Assembly (NCBI GenBank): GCA_965227875.1
Contig: OZ245783.1
Span: forward strand, 3,844,001 to 3,908,000
Origin: G965227875 sp965227875
GTDB taxonomy: Bacteria; Pseudomonadota; Alphaproteobacteria; Rhizobiales; JAJFHC01
Direction of reading: 5' to 3'
Length of the DNA stretch: 64,000 nt
A program made the position numbers and the translations under genes. Below, one piece after another: positions 1-8,890 of this stretch. The notes under the pieces were generated by a model that did not search any database, had not been told where the DNA came from, and saw nothing but the letters and a program-made list of their open reading frames with translations. Positions within the stretch are counted from its first letter, which is position 1, and each line of letters starts with the position of its first letter.

Positions 1-838
1 ACGTGCCCATGAGGATGGCCACGACGGCGAAAAGCCCGCCTTCGAACAGCGCGAGGCCACCCATGGGCATCCCCAGCCGCAGGGACGCCCACCAAACCTG
101 CAGGTCGATGGAGGTGATGCGGCGGATCTCGATCGGCCTGGCCATGTCGGCCACCCGAAGGACATGCACCGCCAGCGCGATGAACATGATCCAGCAAACG
201 ATGGTCGTCGCGATGCCCGACCCGGTGACGCCCATGGCGGGGATGGGGCCCGCGCCGAAGACACAGGCATAGGTCAGGGCGGCGTTGAGGAAGACGGCGC
301 TGACCGTGATCACCATGACGGACGCGGGCCGCGCCAGCGCGGAGACATAGCCGCGAAAGACGATGAACCACATGCTCGGCAGGAAACACCATGCGAGCGC
401 CCGCGTGTATTCCGCGCCGAGCCGGAGGACCTGTGCGTCCTGGCCGGTGAAGCTGATGATCTCCGGCAGAAAGAAGCAGATGGCGGTTCCGGGGATCGAC
501 AGCACCGTCGCCAGCCACAGTCCCTGTCTCACCTCGTTGCCGGCTGCGGCCTCGTTTCCCTCGCCCAGGTTCTGCGACACCGTCACGCTGACGACGGAGA
601 TGATGGCCATGCCGAAAAGAAGCACCTCTATGGAGAGGTCGCCGAACAGGCCGACGGCGGCCAGTTCCACGCTTCCGAGACGGCCCACGACCAGACGGTC
701 GGTCACCGTCATGGCGATCTCTGCAATATAGGCGGCTGCCAGCGGCGTCGCGATGGCGAGCAGCGTTTTCAGTTCCTGCCAGACCGGCGCGCCGCTGCCT
801 GAGCGGTTCCGGGTCCCGGCCATGTTCGGGGCGGTCAT
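1..838 (-). CDS. MATE family multidrug/sodium antiporter, C-terminus cut by window edge
   Basis: The minus-strand frame from ATG at 838 runs open to base 1, giving about 279 residues. After a short polar N-terminus (MTAPNMAGTRNRSG) come alternating long hydrophobic segments, including a first helix around residues 25-45 followed by TVTDRLVVGRLGSVELAAVG, the pattern of the first MATE repeat in NorM-like exporters. Full-length members have about 450 residues and 12 membrane helices, so roughly the last 40 percent lies outside the window. The gene is divergent from the FAD oxidoreductase at 1030 across about 190 bp. Substrate cannot be told. A second in-frame ATG at 823 is an alternative start. 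Confidence 0.85.
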   Translation of the reverse strand, partial: MTAPNMAGTRNRSGSGAPVWQELKTLLAIATPLAAAYIAEIAMTVTDRLVVGRLGSVELAAVGLFGDLSIEVLLFGMAIISVVSVTVSQNLGEGNEAAAGNEVRQGLWLATVLSIPGTAICFFLPEIISFTGQDAQVLRLGAEYTRALAWCFLPSMWFIVFRGYVSALARPASVMVITVSAVFLNAALTYACVFGAGPIPAMGVTGSGIATTIVCWIMFIALAVHVLRVADMARPIEIRRITSIDLQVWWASLRLGMPMGGLALFEGGLFAVVAILMGT

Positions 839-1029
839 TTTCGTCTCGCGGGCGTTCGGAGCAGGCCGGTCAGCGATGCGCTCCGGCCACGGGGTTACCG
901 CTCTTATCACGGTCCCCGTCGACTGTCTCGCGCCGCGGCCGGGATTTCTCCGCGGTGGCCGGCAAAAAACCCTTGCGCCCGCCTGCCTGAGCGGATTGTC
1001 TGCGGGAAACGAAACTTGGGAGGTGGCGA

Positions 1030-2334
1030 ATGTCCGGGAAGTATGATGCCGTCGTGATCGGTGCGGGTGTAATCGGAGCGGCGACCGCGCTCGCCCTGTC
1101 GCGCAAGGGACGCAACGTGCTCTGCGTCGACAAGCTGCCGGCCTCCGGTTACGGCTCGACGTCGGGATCCTGCGCCATCATCCGGCCATACTACTCGACC
1201 GTGGACGGGTCGGCGCTTGCCTATGAATCCCACTTCTACTGGAAGGACTGGGCGAACTTCCTCGGCACACAGGACGAACGCGGCCTGGCGCGCTACGTGA
1301 ACTGCGGCTGCCTCGTGCTCAAGACGGAAGGCAACGACTACCTGCGCCGCGCCGAGACCATCATGGAGGAGATCGGCTGCCCCTACGAGAACCTCGATGC
1401 AGACCAGATCAGGGAACGCATGCCCATCGTCGCCCTCGACAGCTACGCGCCGGCGAAGCGGCCGGAAGACCCTGATTTCGCCAAACCCAACGGCGGCACG
1501 ATCGACGGCGCCATCTTCTTTCCCGCAGGCGGTTACGTGACCGACCCCCAGCTTTCCGCGCACAATCTCCAGCGCGCGGCGGAAGCCAACGGGGCCGAGT
1601 TCCGGTTCAACACGGCGGTGTCGGCGATCGACCAGGCGGACGGGCGGGTGACCGGCGTGACCTTCGCGGACGGGACCTCTGTCGAGACCCCCGTCGTGGT
1701 CAATGTCGCCGGGCCGCACTCATACATCATCAACGAAATGGCGGGCGTCACCGAAGGCATGAACATCAAGACCCGCGCCCTGCGTCACGAGGTGGCCCAT
1801 GTCCCGTCGCCCGACGGTTTCGACTTCGAGCACAATGGCTGCGTGATGTCCGACAACGACACCACCGCCTATATCCGTCCGGAACACGGCAATCACATCC
1901 TCATCGGCTCGGAGGACCCCGAGTGCGATCCGCGCGAGTGGGTGGACCCGGACGATTTCGACCGCAATTTCAGCGAACAGGCGCGCATCCTCGCCATGCG
2001 GGCGGGCCAGCGCATCCCCGACCTGCCGATCCCCAACCAGATGAAGGGCGTGGTCGAACTGTACGACGTGAGCGACGACTGGATTCCTGTCTACGACAAG
2101 TCCGATCTCGGCGGCTTCTACATGGCCGTCGGCACGAGCGGCAACCAGTTCAAGAACGCGCCGGTCGCCGGCGAGATGATGGCCGAACTGATCGAGGCCT
2201 GCGAAAGCGGGCACGATCACGATGCCGATCCCATCACCTTCGACCTGAAGAACGTCGGACGCACGGTGTCCGTGGGTTTCTATTCGCGTCGCCGCGAGAT
2301 CAATCCGAACTCCAGCTTCTCGGTTCTCGGCTGA
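1030..2334 (+). CDS. FAD-dependent amine oxidoreductase (DAO family, sarcosine oxidase beta-like)
   Basis: 434 residues. The N-terminus carries the Rossmann FAD motif GAGVIG (residues 11-16), then an SGSTS-type loop and IIRPYYST, as in the DAO superfamily (sarcosine oxidase beta, glycine oxidase, D-amino acid dehydrogenase). The C-terminus has GFYMAVGTSGNQFKNAPVAG, the second FAD-contacting segment. Expected to oxidise an N-methylated or primary amine in the cytoplasm. A strong SD GGGAGGTGG lies 5 bases before ATG 1030. It is followed after 19 bases by a MOSC-domain gene, so the two are probably co-transcribed. The second DAO-type enzyme at 5607 suggests a methylamine/glycine-betaine breakdown theme. 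The exact substrate is unknown. Confidence 0.85.
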   Translation: MSGKYDAVVIGAGVIGAATALALSRKGRNVLCVDKLPASGYGSTSGSCAIIRPYYSTVDGSALAYESHFYWKDWANFLGTQDERGLARYVNCGCLVLKTEGNDYLRRAETIMEEIGCPYENLDADQIRERMPIVALDSYAPAKRPEDPDFAKPNGGTIDGAIFFPAGGYVTDPQLSAHNLQRAAEANGAEFRFNTAVSAIDQADGRVTGVTFADGTSVETPVVVNVAGPHSYIINEMAGVTEGMNIKTRALRHEVAHVPSPDGFDFEHNGCVMSDNDTTAYIRPEHGNHILIGSEDPECDPREWVDPDDFDRNFSEQARILAMRAGQRIPDLPIPNQMKGVVELYDVSDDWIPVYDKSDLGGFYMAVGTSGNQFKNAPVAGEMMAELIEACESGHDHDADPITFDLKNVGRTVSVGFYSRRREINPNSSFSVLG

Positions 2335-2353
2335 CGGCCGCGGACACGACAGC

Positions 2354-2854
2354 ATGGAAGGCGAACTGGGACGCCTGACCGCACGGTTCGCGCGGGACGG
2401 GCGGGTAGAATGGATCGGCCTGCGGCCCGGCCGCAAGGAACCGGTCCGTGCGGTAGAGCATGTCGCCGTGCGGTCCGAGGGGCTCGAAGGCGATCATCGC
2501 GCCCGGCCGGGCAAACGCGCCGTGACGCTGATCCAGCACGAGCACCTTCCGGTCATTGCCGCCCTCGCGGCGCGGGGCGAGATCGACCCCGCGGACCTGA
2601 GGCGCAATCTCGTGGTGAGCGGGATCAGCCTGCTGGGGCTGCGCAACCGCGTTTTCAGGGTCGGAACGGCGGTCCTGAGGGGCACGGGGCTCTGCGCGCC
2701 ATGCTCGCGCATGGAAGAAGCGCTCGGACACGGGGGCTACACCGCCATGCGGGGCCACGGCGGCATCACGGCCAGCGTCGAAGTCGCGGGCCTGGTCGGG
2801 CTTGGCGACGACGTGGTCCCGGTGGATCCGGAAACGCACGCAGACAACAGTTGA
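2354..2854 (+). CDS. MOSC domain protein
   Basis: 166 residues, a stand-alone MOSC domain. Seen: LIQHEHLPVI, RRNLVVSGI, then the cysteine-bearing GLCAPCSRMEEALG and GGYTAMRGHGGITASV, which match the conserved core of the family (MoCo sulfurase C-terminal, YiiM/YuaD). Families of this kind carry sulfur or handle molybdenum cofactor with the conserved cysteine. Here the candidates are the two cysteines of CAPC near residue 114. It follows the FAD oxidoreductase by 19 bases with no good SD, suggesting translational coupling. No molybdoenzyme is visible nearby, so its partner is unknown. Confidence 0.85.
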   Translation: MEGELGRLTARFARDGRVEWIGLRPGRKEPVRAVEHVAVRSEGLEGDHRARPGKRAVTLIQHEHLPVIAALAARGEIDPADLRRNLVVSGISLLGLRNRVFRVGTAVLRGTGLCAPCSRMEEALGHGGYTAMRGHGGITASVEVAGLVGLGDDVVPVDPETHADNS

Positions 2855-2874
2855 GGCAGGCGGCCAGGGAACGC

Positions 2875-3408
2875 CTATCCGGTGAACATCGCCTTGACCT
2901 TGTTCATGTCACGATCGTGTTCGGTCAGGTCTTCGGCGTCCCATTCGCTGACGTGAGCCCCGAAAAAGTCGCCCCCGTAGATGTGTATGGCCCCGGTGAG
3001 CTTGGGGATCGGATTGTTGACGGAATGGATAATGTCCTTGCCGAAGGGACACACGTCGCCCGTCGTCAGTGCCTGGGCCCCGGCAGCTTCGATGCGACCA
3101 TCCGGATCGTCCTTGATCCTGCGCCAGAAAATGTTGTCCTCCCGGCCGCCGTAGATCGCGATCACGGCCCACATGTTGTGATTGTGGGGCATCACCGTCA
3201 TGCCGGGTCGCCACACGACATTGGCGATCGTCATGTTGTCCGACATGTAGATCGGATTGAGGCCACCCTCCGTCGGTTCTCCCAGTTCGGAGAGGACCGC
3301 GGCCGGATCGGCGAACACGCTGCGGGTCAGTTCGGCAATCGAAAGGTGAGACGGGTCGTTCTCCACCGTCGCGCGGCAATCGGCGACGAAATTTTCCAGA
3401 GTGAACAT
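2875..3408 (-). CDS. Small cupin-fold protein, cysteine dioxygenase-like
   Basis: 177 residues. The start at ATG 3408 (MFTLENF) is chosen over an upstream frame extension because GGGAGGAT stands just upstream. The core GMTVMPHNHNMWAVIAIYGGREDN contains the HxH of a cupin metal site, and a later histidine (DIIHSVNNP) fits the third ligand, as in the predicted metal-dependent double-stranded beta-helix enzymes related to cysteine/thiol dioxygenases. Substrate not predictable. It is convergent with the MOSC gene (20 bases apart) and is its own short unit. Confidence 0.75.
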   Translation of the reverse strand: MFTLENFVADCRATVENDPSHLSIAELTRSVFADPAAVLSELGEPTEGGLNPIYMSDNMTIANVVWRPGMTVMPHNHNMWAVIAIYGGREDNIFWRRIKDDPDGRIEAAGAQALTTGDVCPFGKDIIHSVNNPIPKLTGAIHIYGGDFFGAHVSEWDAEDLTEHDRDMNKVKAMFTG

Positions 3409-3527
3409 TGGCCGATCCTCCCGTACTGCTGAGCGTCGAAGCCTAACAATGGCTCGGCGGGTAGGCAAATCCGCTGGAGGGGCGGCGGCGGCGTCTGGAC
3501 CGCAGCCGTTACCGTTGGGCGATGCCT

Positions 3528-3923
3528 TCAGGCCGGTTCGGGCATCAGGAACATGCGCCGGGCCGCATCGCTGTGCAGACGTTCGGGCGTGTACCAGCGG
3601 TCCAGCGCCGCCTTGGATAACAGGTCCGGGTTGGCCGCCGCAAACACGTCGAAGGACGAGGTCGATCCGCCATCCATCCGTTCGGCGATCAGGCTCAGAA
3701 AGGCGAAAGTGATGGTCGTGTTGAACTTCTCGGGCGCGCCGGCCCGTGCCGCAAGCTCCCTGATCCCCCGCGCATAGATTGCAGCCGCCTCGTCGAAGGT
3801 CCGGGTCCGCAGCAGGTCATAGGCCACGAGAACGTGGTCGGCATGGCGGAAGGTCCGGTTGTCGATTTCGCGGTCGATGAAACGACGCGTCATCGGCGAG
3901 AGGGGTGCGGGATCGGACGTCAT
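3528..3923 (-). CDS. Conserved protein of unknown function, about 130 aa
   Basis: 131 residues from ATG 3923, which overlaps the stop of the upstream RHH gene (3920-3923, ATGA), so the two are translationally coupled. The pattern FRHADHVLVAYDLL, GIRELAARAG, KFNTTITFAFLSLIAERM and a C-terminal YTPERLHSDAARRMFLMPEP belongs to a small conserved helical family found singly in many bacteria, for which I know no function. The histidine/aspartate-rich HADH and the TIT...ERM helix are the invariant parts. Pairing with a DNA-binding RHH protein suggests a small autoregulated unit. A much longer frame running to 4583 on this strand is only read-through upstream. Confidence 0.7.
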   Translation of the reverse strand: MTSDPAPLSPMTRRFIDREIDNRTFRHADHVLVAYDLLRTRTFDEAAAIYARGIRELAARAGAPEKFNTTITFAFLSLIAERMDGGSTSSFDVFAAANPDLLSKAALDRWYTPERLHSDAARRMFLMPEPA

Positions 3924-4168
3924 CTGGGTTCCTCGAGCTTGTGACTGTGCGTGGCGTCGAGATCCAGTCCGTAGATATCCTTGAGCTGGCCGATCTTCGC
4001 CAGGGTCTCGTCGGAGAAGGCGGGTTTGTTCTCGAAACCGTGGAGCACGATTCCCTCGATGAGTTCGCCGACGGACATGTCGAGATACTCCGCAAGTCCC
4101 TTGAGGACTTTCACCATGCGTTTCTCGAGCCTGACGCCGGTCTGGATACGTTCGATCGAAACATTCAT
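3920..4168 (-). CDS. Ribbon-helix-helix-type small protein
   Basis: 82 residues from ATG 4168. The N-terminal strand VSIERIQTGVRLEKRMVKVLKGLAEYLDMSVGELIEGIVLHGFE has the RHH layout: a short beta strand, a helix, and a second helix opening with DMSVGELIEGI. An acidic C-terminal tail follows. Likely a dimeric DNA-binding regulator, probably autoregulatory because an 8-bp tandem repeat sits immediately upstream (4173-4188). Its 3' end overlaps the next gene by 4 bases. It is divergent from the aminotransferase at 4292, so it may control that gene too. Function is inferred from fold pattern only. Confidence 0.65.
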   Translation of the reverse strand: MNVSIERIQTGVRLEKRMVKVLKGLAEYLDMSVGELIEGIVLHGFENKPAFSDETLAKIGQLKDIYGLDLDATHSHKLEEPR

Positions 4169-4172
4169 GATA

Positions 4173-4188
4173 GGTACATTGGTACATA
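4173..4188. promoter_or_regulatory. Tandem 8-bp repeat, candidate RHH operator
   Basis: GGTACATT is followed directly by GGTACATA, beginning 5 bases upstream of the RHH start at 4168 and abutting an AT-rich TATATAT stretch that would serve as its -10 region. RHH dimers bind tandem half-sites of this size, so this is the natural autoregulatory operator. The site lies in the 123-bp divergent region shared with the aminotransferase gene. Confidence 0.45.
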
Positions 4189-4277
4189 TATAACAACTGT
4201 GCAAGTGGTTTGTCGCACGCACGCCAAAGACGATTGAATGCCGGGGTGCGGGCTCTATGCTGGCGGACAAGACGCAC

Positions 4278-4283
4278 AGGAGG
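4278..4283 (+). promoter_or_regulatory. Shine-Dalgarno AGGAGG fixing a TTG start
   Basis: A perfect AGGAGG lies 8 bases before TTG 4292. It is the only good ribosome site near the start of the aminotransferase and outweighs the upstream ATG at 4238, which has none. Confidence 0.75.
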
Positions 4284-4291
4284 ACACGACC

Positions 4292-5515
4292 TTGGAACTT
4301 GACCCGGAAAACGCCCTGAGTGCGCGCGCGAGCGCGACGGCGCAACGCTGGACCGGTTATCCGCCATACCATTTCGTGGGCGGGAACATCGACGAGGACA
4401 CCGTCCCGGCGTCGGAACTGGCAGCGGCGGTCTCAGGCGTGCTTGAGAGGGAAGGTCACGATCTCGCAAAATACGGCATGGAAAGCGGCCCGCAGGGGTA
4501 TCGTCCTCTCCGCCGTTTCGTCGCGGAGACGCTGCACCGGCGTGCGGGCATGACCGTCGGCGAGGAGGACGTGCTCCTGACATCCGGATCGCTCCAGGCG
4601 CTCGACCTGGTCAACGAACTGCTGCTCGACCAAGGCGACACCGTGCTGCTGGAGGCCGCGAACTATGCCGGTACGCTGACCCGTCTCGACCGGATCGGCG
4701 CGCGTTACGTCGGCATCGACCTCGACGAGGGCGGCATGCGCATGGACAGCCTGCGAAGTGCGCTCGATAAAGCCGGCGAGGACGGTGACCGGGTCAAGTT
4801 CATCTACACGATCCCGACGATCCAGAACCCGACCGCGACGATCATGAGCCGGGAGAGGCGTCTCGAACTCCTGGCCATCGCGCGCGAGTTCGACGTGATC
4901 GTCTTCGAGGACGACTGTTACGCCGACCTCGTCTGGTCGGGCGAAAGGCCCCCCGCCATCCACGCGCTCGACGAGGACGGCCGGGTGATCTACTGCGGCA
5001 CGTTCTCGAAGACCGTCGCGCCGGCCCTGCGCGTGGGCTATCTGGTCGCGTCGTGGCCGTTCATGAGCCGTATCCTGCCGCTCAAGACCGATGCCGGCAG
5101 CGGCGCGCTCGAGCAGATGGTGCTGGCGGAGTATCTCCCGGGCCGGTTCGACGCTCATGTCGACGCGCTTTTGCCCGTGCTGGAGGCCAAGGCCAATGCG
5201 ATGGCGGAGGCGCTGGACGAGCATTTCGGCGAAGCGGCCGAGTATGTCCGGCCACCCGGCGGAATCTACCTCTGGGTCACCCTGCCGGAAAACGTGGACA
5301 CCACGAAGCTGGCCGCAGCGGCGGGTGCGGAAGGAGTGGCGCTCAACCCCGGACCGGAGTGGACCGTCGACGGCGACGCAAACCGCCACCGCATGCGGCT
5401 CTGTTTCGGCCATCCGGAGATATCCAACATTCGCGAAGGCATCGCGCGCCTCGCCGGTATATGCCACCGCGAGTTCGGGGTGCCCGTGCGCAGCGGGAAC
5501 GTCTCACGCGGGTGA
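4292..5515 (+). CDS. PLP-dependent aminotransferase, class I/II (2-aminoadipate aminotransferase-like)
   Basis: 407 residues from TTG 4292. Fold type I features: LLTSGSLQALDLV, the IPTIQNPTAT segment with the substrate/PLP asparagine, FEDDCYADLVW with the PLP-ring aspartate and tyrosine, and GTFSKTVAPALRVGY with the Schiff-base lysine near residue 240. This is the Lys/aminoadipate, MocR-like subgroup but without the GntR DNA-binding domain, so it is a stand-alone enzyme transferring amino groups from a 2-amino acid. It precedes the dimethylglycine-dehydrogenase-like gene in the same direction by 91 bases. Substrate unknown. Confidence 0.85.
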   Translation: MELDPENALSARASATAQRWTGYPPYHFVGGNIDEDTVPASELAAAVSGVLEREGHDLAKYGMESGPQGYRPLRRFVAETLHRRAGMTVGEEDVLLTSGSLQALDLVNELLLDQGDTVLLEAANYAGTLTRLDRIGARYVGIDLDEGGMRMDSLRSALDKAGEDGDRVKFIYTIPTIQNPTATIMSRERRLELLAIAREFDVIVFEDDCYADLVWSGERPPAIHALDEDGRVIYCGTFSKTVAPALRVGYLVASWPFMSRILPLKTDAGSGALEQMVLAEYLPGRFDAHVDALLPVLEAKANAMAEALDEHFGEAAEYVRPPGGIYLWVTLPENVDTTKLAAAAGAEGVALNPGPEWTVDGDANRHRMRLCFGHPEISNIREGIARLAGICHREFGVPVRSGNVSRG

Positions 5516-5522
5516 GTTTTTT
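5503..5522 (+). terminator. Short hairpin plus T6 overlapping stop codon
   Basis: CTCAC-GCGG-GTGAG (5503-5516) is followed directly by TTTTTT (5517-5522). The TGA stop of the aminotransferase is inside the right arm. The stem is only 5 bp, so termination may be partial, but the T-run is unusual in this GC-rich DNA. Confidence 0.4.
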
Positions 5523-5606
5523 ACATCCGGGCCACGGTTGCCCCGTCTGGCGGATTGGGTTTTCATGCGCGGCCTGGGCGTCTGAAATCCTGAGGGGTGT
5601 TCCGCA

Positions 5607-8027
5607 ATGAAGTCCCATGTCCGCGTTGCCGTCATCGGCGGCGGTGTCGTCGGCTGTTCCGTGCTCTACCACCTGACCAAGCTCGGCTGGTCGGACGTGC
5701 TGCTGATCGAGCGTTCCGAGCTCACCTCCGGGTCGACCTGGCATGCCGCGGGCGGGTTCCATACGCTCAACGCCGATACCAACATGGCCGCCCTCCAGGG
5801 CTACACAATCCAGCTCTATCGCGAACTGGAGGAGATTTCCGGCCAGTCCTGCGGCCTGCACCATGTCGGCGGCGTGACCCTCGCGACGACGCCGGAGCGC
5901 ATGGATTATCTCAAGGCCGAGCGCGCCAAGCACCGCTACATGGGCCTCGACACCGAGATCGTCGGGCCTGAGGAGATCGCGAAACTGTCTCCGATCACCA
6001 ATGTCGATGGCGTCATCGGCGCGCTTTACGATCCGCTCGACGGCCATCTCGATCCGTCCGGGACGACGCATGCCTATGCCCGTGCGGCGCGCAGCCAGGG
6101 TGCGGAGATTTCGCTGAGGAACCCCGTCCGGGACCTGAAGCCGCGACCGGACGGCTCATGGGACGTGGTCACCGAACAGGGCACGGTGGTCGCCGAGCAC
6201 GTGGTCAACGCGGCCGGCCTCTGGGCCCGTGAGGTCGGCGCCATGGTCGGCGTCTTCCTGCCGCTGCACCCGATGGAGCATCAGTATCTCGTGACCGGCG
6301 ACATCCCGGAAGTGTACGAACGCGAGACCGAACTTCCCCACGTTATGGATCCGACGGGCGAAAGCTACCTGCGCCAGGAAGGCCGCGGGCTGGTGATCGG
6401 CATCTACGAGCAGGCCTGCGAGCCGTGGGCCGTCGACGGCACCTCCTGGGACTTCGGTCACGAACTGCTGCCCGACAAGCTCGACCGTATCGCCGAACCG
6501 CTGGAATACGCCTACGAGCGCTACCCGGTCCTCGCCCGGGCGGGCATCAAGAGCGTCATCAACGGCCCCTTCACCTTCGCGCCGGACGGCAATCCGCTCG
6601 TCGGACCGGTTCCGGGCCTGCGCAACTTCTGGTCCGCCTGCGGCGTCATGGCGGGGTTCAGCCAGGGCGGCGGCGTCGGTCTCACGCTCGCCGAATGGAT
6701 GATCGAGGGAGAGCCCTCGCGCGATGTCTTCGCGATGGACGTTGCCCGCTTCGGCAACTACTGCACCCGTGCCTACACGCGCATCAAGGTGACGGAGAAC
6801 TATCAGCGCCGTTTCGCCGTGTCCTATCCCAACGAGGAACTGCCCGCCGGCCGGCCGCTCGACACGACCCCGGCCTATCCCCTGTGGAAGGCGCGCAATG
6901 CGGTGTTCGGCCAGGGGTTCGGACTGGAACACGTCAACTACTTCGCGCCCGAGGGCGAGGAGACATTCGAGACCCCGACCTTCCGCAGGTCGAACGCCTT
7001 CGAAGCCGTCGCGGAAGAATGCCGTGCGGTGCGCGAGGCCGTGGGCATCAACGAGATCCACAATTTCAGCAAGTTCACGGTCCAGGGAGATGGCGCGCGG
7101 GACTGGCTCGACCGGATCATGGCCGGTCGGATTCCCGGAGCCGGGCGCATCTCGCTCACGCCGATGCTGAGCCCGCGCGGCAAGCTCTTCGGCGACTTCA
7201 CCGTGTCGTGCCTGTCCGAGGGCCTGTTCCAGGCAACCGCCTCCTTCGGCTCCCAGGCGTTCCAGGAAAGATGGTTCGAGATGAACATGCCGGACGACGG
7301 GTCGGTCCGGGTGAAGAACATCTCTCTCGACCGGATCGGCTTCCAGATCGCGGGGCCCAATGCACGCGAACTGCTGTCCCGCGTCGCACGCGCCGATGTT
7401 TCCCGGGATGCCTTCCCGTTCATGGCGGTGCGCGAAATGGAGGTCGGGCTGTGCGACGCTATCGTGCAGCGCGTGACCTATACCGGTGACCTGGGCTACG
7501 AGATCTACGTGCCGGCCAGCCAGCAGCGCACGTTGTTCGAAGCGCTCGAAGCGGCGGGCGGAGATCTCGGGCTGAAGCCGTTCGGCATGCGCGCCATGAT
7601 GAGCCTGCGTCTTGAAAAGTCGTTCGGCTCGTGGCTGCGGGAGTTCAAGCCCGACTACATGCCCGCCGAGACCGGTCTCGATCGTTTTGTCGCCTACAAC
7701 AAGCCGGCGGACTTCATCGGCAAGGCGGAGGCCGCCCGCGAAAAGGCCGAAGGCCCGGGGCGACGGCTGTGCACGTTTGTCGTCAACGCCGCGGATGCGG
7801 ACGTCTGGGGCGACGAGCCGATCTGGAAGGATGGCGAGGTCGTGGGCTTCGTGACGTCGGGCGGTTATGCGCACTTCGTCAAGGAATCGGTCGCGATCGG
7901 GTTTCTTCCCGTCGAGATGATTGCGGACGGTGCCGAGGTTCAGATCGAGATCCTGGGCGAACTTCGCAACGCCAAACTGGTCTCCGAGCCGCTCTTCGAC
8001 CCGGCCGCGGAACGCATGCGCGGTTGA
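5607..8027 (+). CDS. Dimethylglycine/sarcosine dehydrogenase-like flavoprotein with GcvT domain
   Basis: 806 residues, the usual length of the family. The N-terminal half is a DAO domain with GGGVVG (residues 11-16) and STWHAAGGFH, whose histidine (about 46) is the position that binds FAD covalently in mammalian DMGDH/SARDH. The second half (about residues 430-800) is a GcvT/aminomethyltransferase domain with LTPMLSPRGKLFGDFTV and TYTGDLGYEIYVP, which binds tetrahydrofolate and captures the released one-carbon unit. It should demethylate dimethylglycine, sarcosine or a related N-methyl compound. SD GAGGGG is 11 bases before ATG 5607. It sits in a run with the aminotransferase, an EamA exporter and a GNAT. 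Confidence 0.88.
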   Translation: MKSHVRVAVIGGGVVGCSVLYHLTKLGWSDVLLIERSELTSGSTWHAAGGFHTLNADTNMAALQGYTIQLYRELEEISGQSCGLHHVGGVTLATTPERMDYLKAERAKHRYMGLDTEIVGPEEIAKLSPITNVDGVIGALYDPLDGHLDPSGTTHAYARAARSQGAEISLRNPVRDLKPRPDGSWDVVTEQGTVVAEHVVNAAGLWAREVGAMVGVFLPLHPMEHQYLVTGDIPEVYERETELPHVMDPTGESYLRQEGRGLVIGIYEQACEPWAVDGTSWDFGHELLPDKLDRIAEPLEYAYERYPVLARAGIKSVINGPFTFAPDGNPLVGPVPGLRNFWSACGVMAGFSQGGGVGLTLAEWMIEGEPSRDVFAMDVARFGNYCTRAYTRIKVTENYQRRFAVSYPNEELPAGRPLDTTPAYPLWKARNAVFGQGFGLEHVNYFAPEGEETFETPTFRRSNAFEAVAEECRAVREAVGINEIHNFSKFTVQGDGARDWLDRIMAGRIPGAGRISLTPMLSPRGKLFGDFTVSCLSEGLFQATASFGSQAFQERWFEMNMPDDGSVRVKNISLDRIGFQIAGPNARELLSRVARADVSRDAFPFMAVREMEVGLCDAIVQRVTYTGDLGYEIYVPASQQRTLFEALEAAGGDLGLKPFGMRAMMSLRLEKSFGSWLREFKPDYMPAETGLDRFVAYNKPADFIGKAEAAREKAEGPGRRLCTFVVNAADADVWGDEPIWKDGEVVGFVTSGGYAHFVKESVAIGFLPVEMIADGAEVQIEILGELRNAKLVSEPLFDPAAERMRG

Positions 8028-8038
8028 GGGTCACGGAA

Positions 8039-8890
8039 TTGGAGCTCCATGTATTCCTTATCGTTCTGGTTGCCGCAGTGTTCCACGCGTCCTGGAACAC
8101 GCTGATCAAGGCGGACGGCGACCGGGCGCTTTTCATGGCCGCGATGCTTTTTTTCAGCGGTTTGGGCGGACTGGCCGCGATACCCTGGACCGGGCTTCCC
8201 CATGCAGAGAGCTGGCCATACATGGGCATGTCGATTCTTCTGCACCAGGGATACTTTGCGCTTCTGTTGATGGCCTACAGGGTCGGCGATCTGAGCCATG
8301 TCTATCCCCTTTCGCGCGGGTCGGCGCCCCTCATCGTGGCGCTCGTTTCGACAGCGATTATCGGCGAGAGACTTGGTTTCGCCGGGACCGTTGCGGTGAT
8401 CCTGATCGGCGTGGGAATCATGGGCCTGTCGTTCACGCGCGGCGCACAGAAACTGGTCAACCCGCCCGCGGTGCTCTTTGCATTCGCCACTGGCCTGTTC
8501 ATCGCCGCCTACACCGTGACCGATGGATTGGGGGCCAGGGTTTCAAGAGACGCCCATGCCTATGCGGTCTGGCTTCACGCGCTCGAATGGGTTCCGGTCG
8601 TTTGCTGGGTTTTCTGGACGAGACGCGTCGATGTGGTACCGGGTGTTGCGAGGATCTGGAAGCCGGCACTGGCCGGCGGTCTCATGGCCTTTGCGGCCTA
8701 CTGGACGGTCATCTGGGCCATGTCGGTGGCCCCGATCGCGCTTGTCGCGGCGGTCCGCGAGACCAGCATTGTCTTCGCCGTTGCAATGGGTGTGCTTCTG
8801 CTCAACGAACGACTGAGCCTGGCGCGGCTGTTCGGGGCACTGACGACTCTTCTGGGTGTCGGACTTCTGCGCTTGGGGACACGTCAATGA
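8039..8890 (+). CDS. EamA/DMT family transporter
   Basis: 283 residues from TTG 8039, preceded at 8 bases by TGAGGG that includes the stop of the previous gene; an upstream TTG at 8024 is a weaker choice. About ten hydrophobic helices in two EamA repeats are visible: FLIVLVAAVFHASWNTLIK opens repeat one, HVYPLSRGSAPLIVALVS ends it, and AFAAYWTVIWAMSVAPIALVAAVRETSIVFAVAMG gives the second repeat signature. Probably an inner-membrane exporter of an amino acid or metabolite. Translationally coupled on both sides, 11 bases from the dehydrogenase and overlapping the GNAT gene by 4 bases. Confidence 0.8.
   Translation: MELHVFLIVLVAAVFHASWNTLIKADGDRALFMAAMLFFSGLGGLAAIPWTGLPHAESWPYMGMSILLHQGYFALLLMAYRVGDLSHVYPLSRGSAPLIVALVSTAIIGERLGFAGTVAVILIGVGIMGLSFTRGAQKLVNPPAVLFAFATGLFIAAYTVTDGLGARVSRDAHAYAVWLHALEWVPVVCWVFWTRRVDVVPGVARIWKPALAGGLMAFAAYWTVIWAMSVAPIALVAAVRETSIVFAVAMGVLLLNERLSLARLFGALTTLLGVGLLRLGTRQ

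Noticed and set aside
3528..4583. A 351-aa reading of the minus strand through the RHH gene
   Set aside because: The first 220 residues are read-through of non-coding and antisense DNA; the coding part starts at ATG 3923.
6156..7874. A 572-aa frame antisense to the dehydrogenase-like gene
   Set aside because: It mirrors the codon bias of the real gene in a GC-rich context, has no SD or recognisable domain, and the plus-strand gene is clearly coding.
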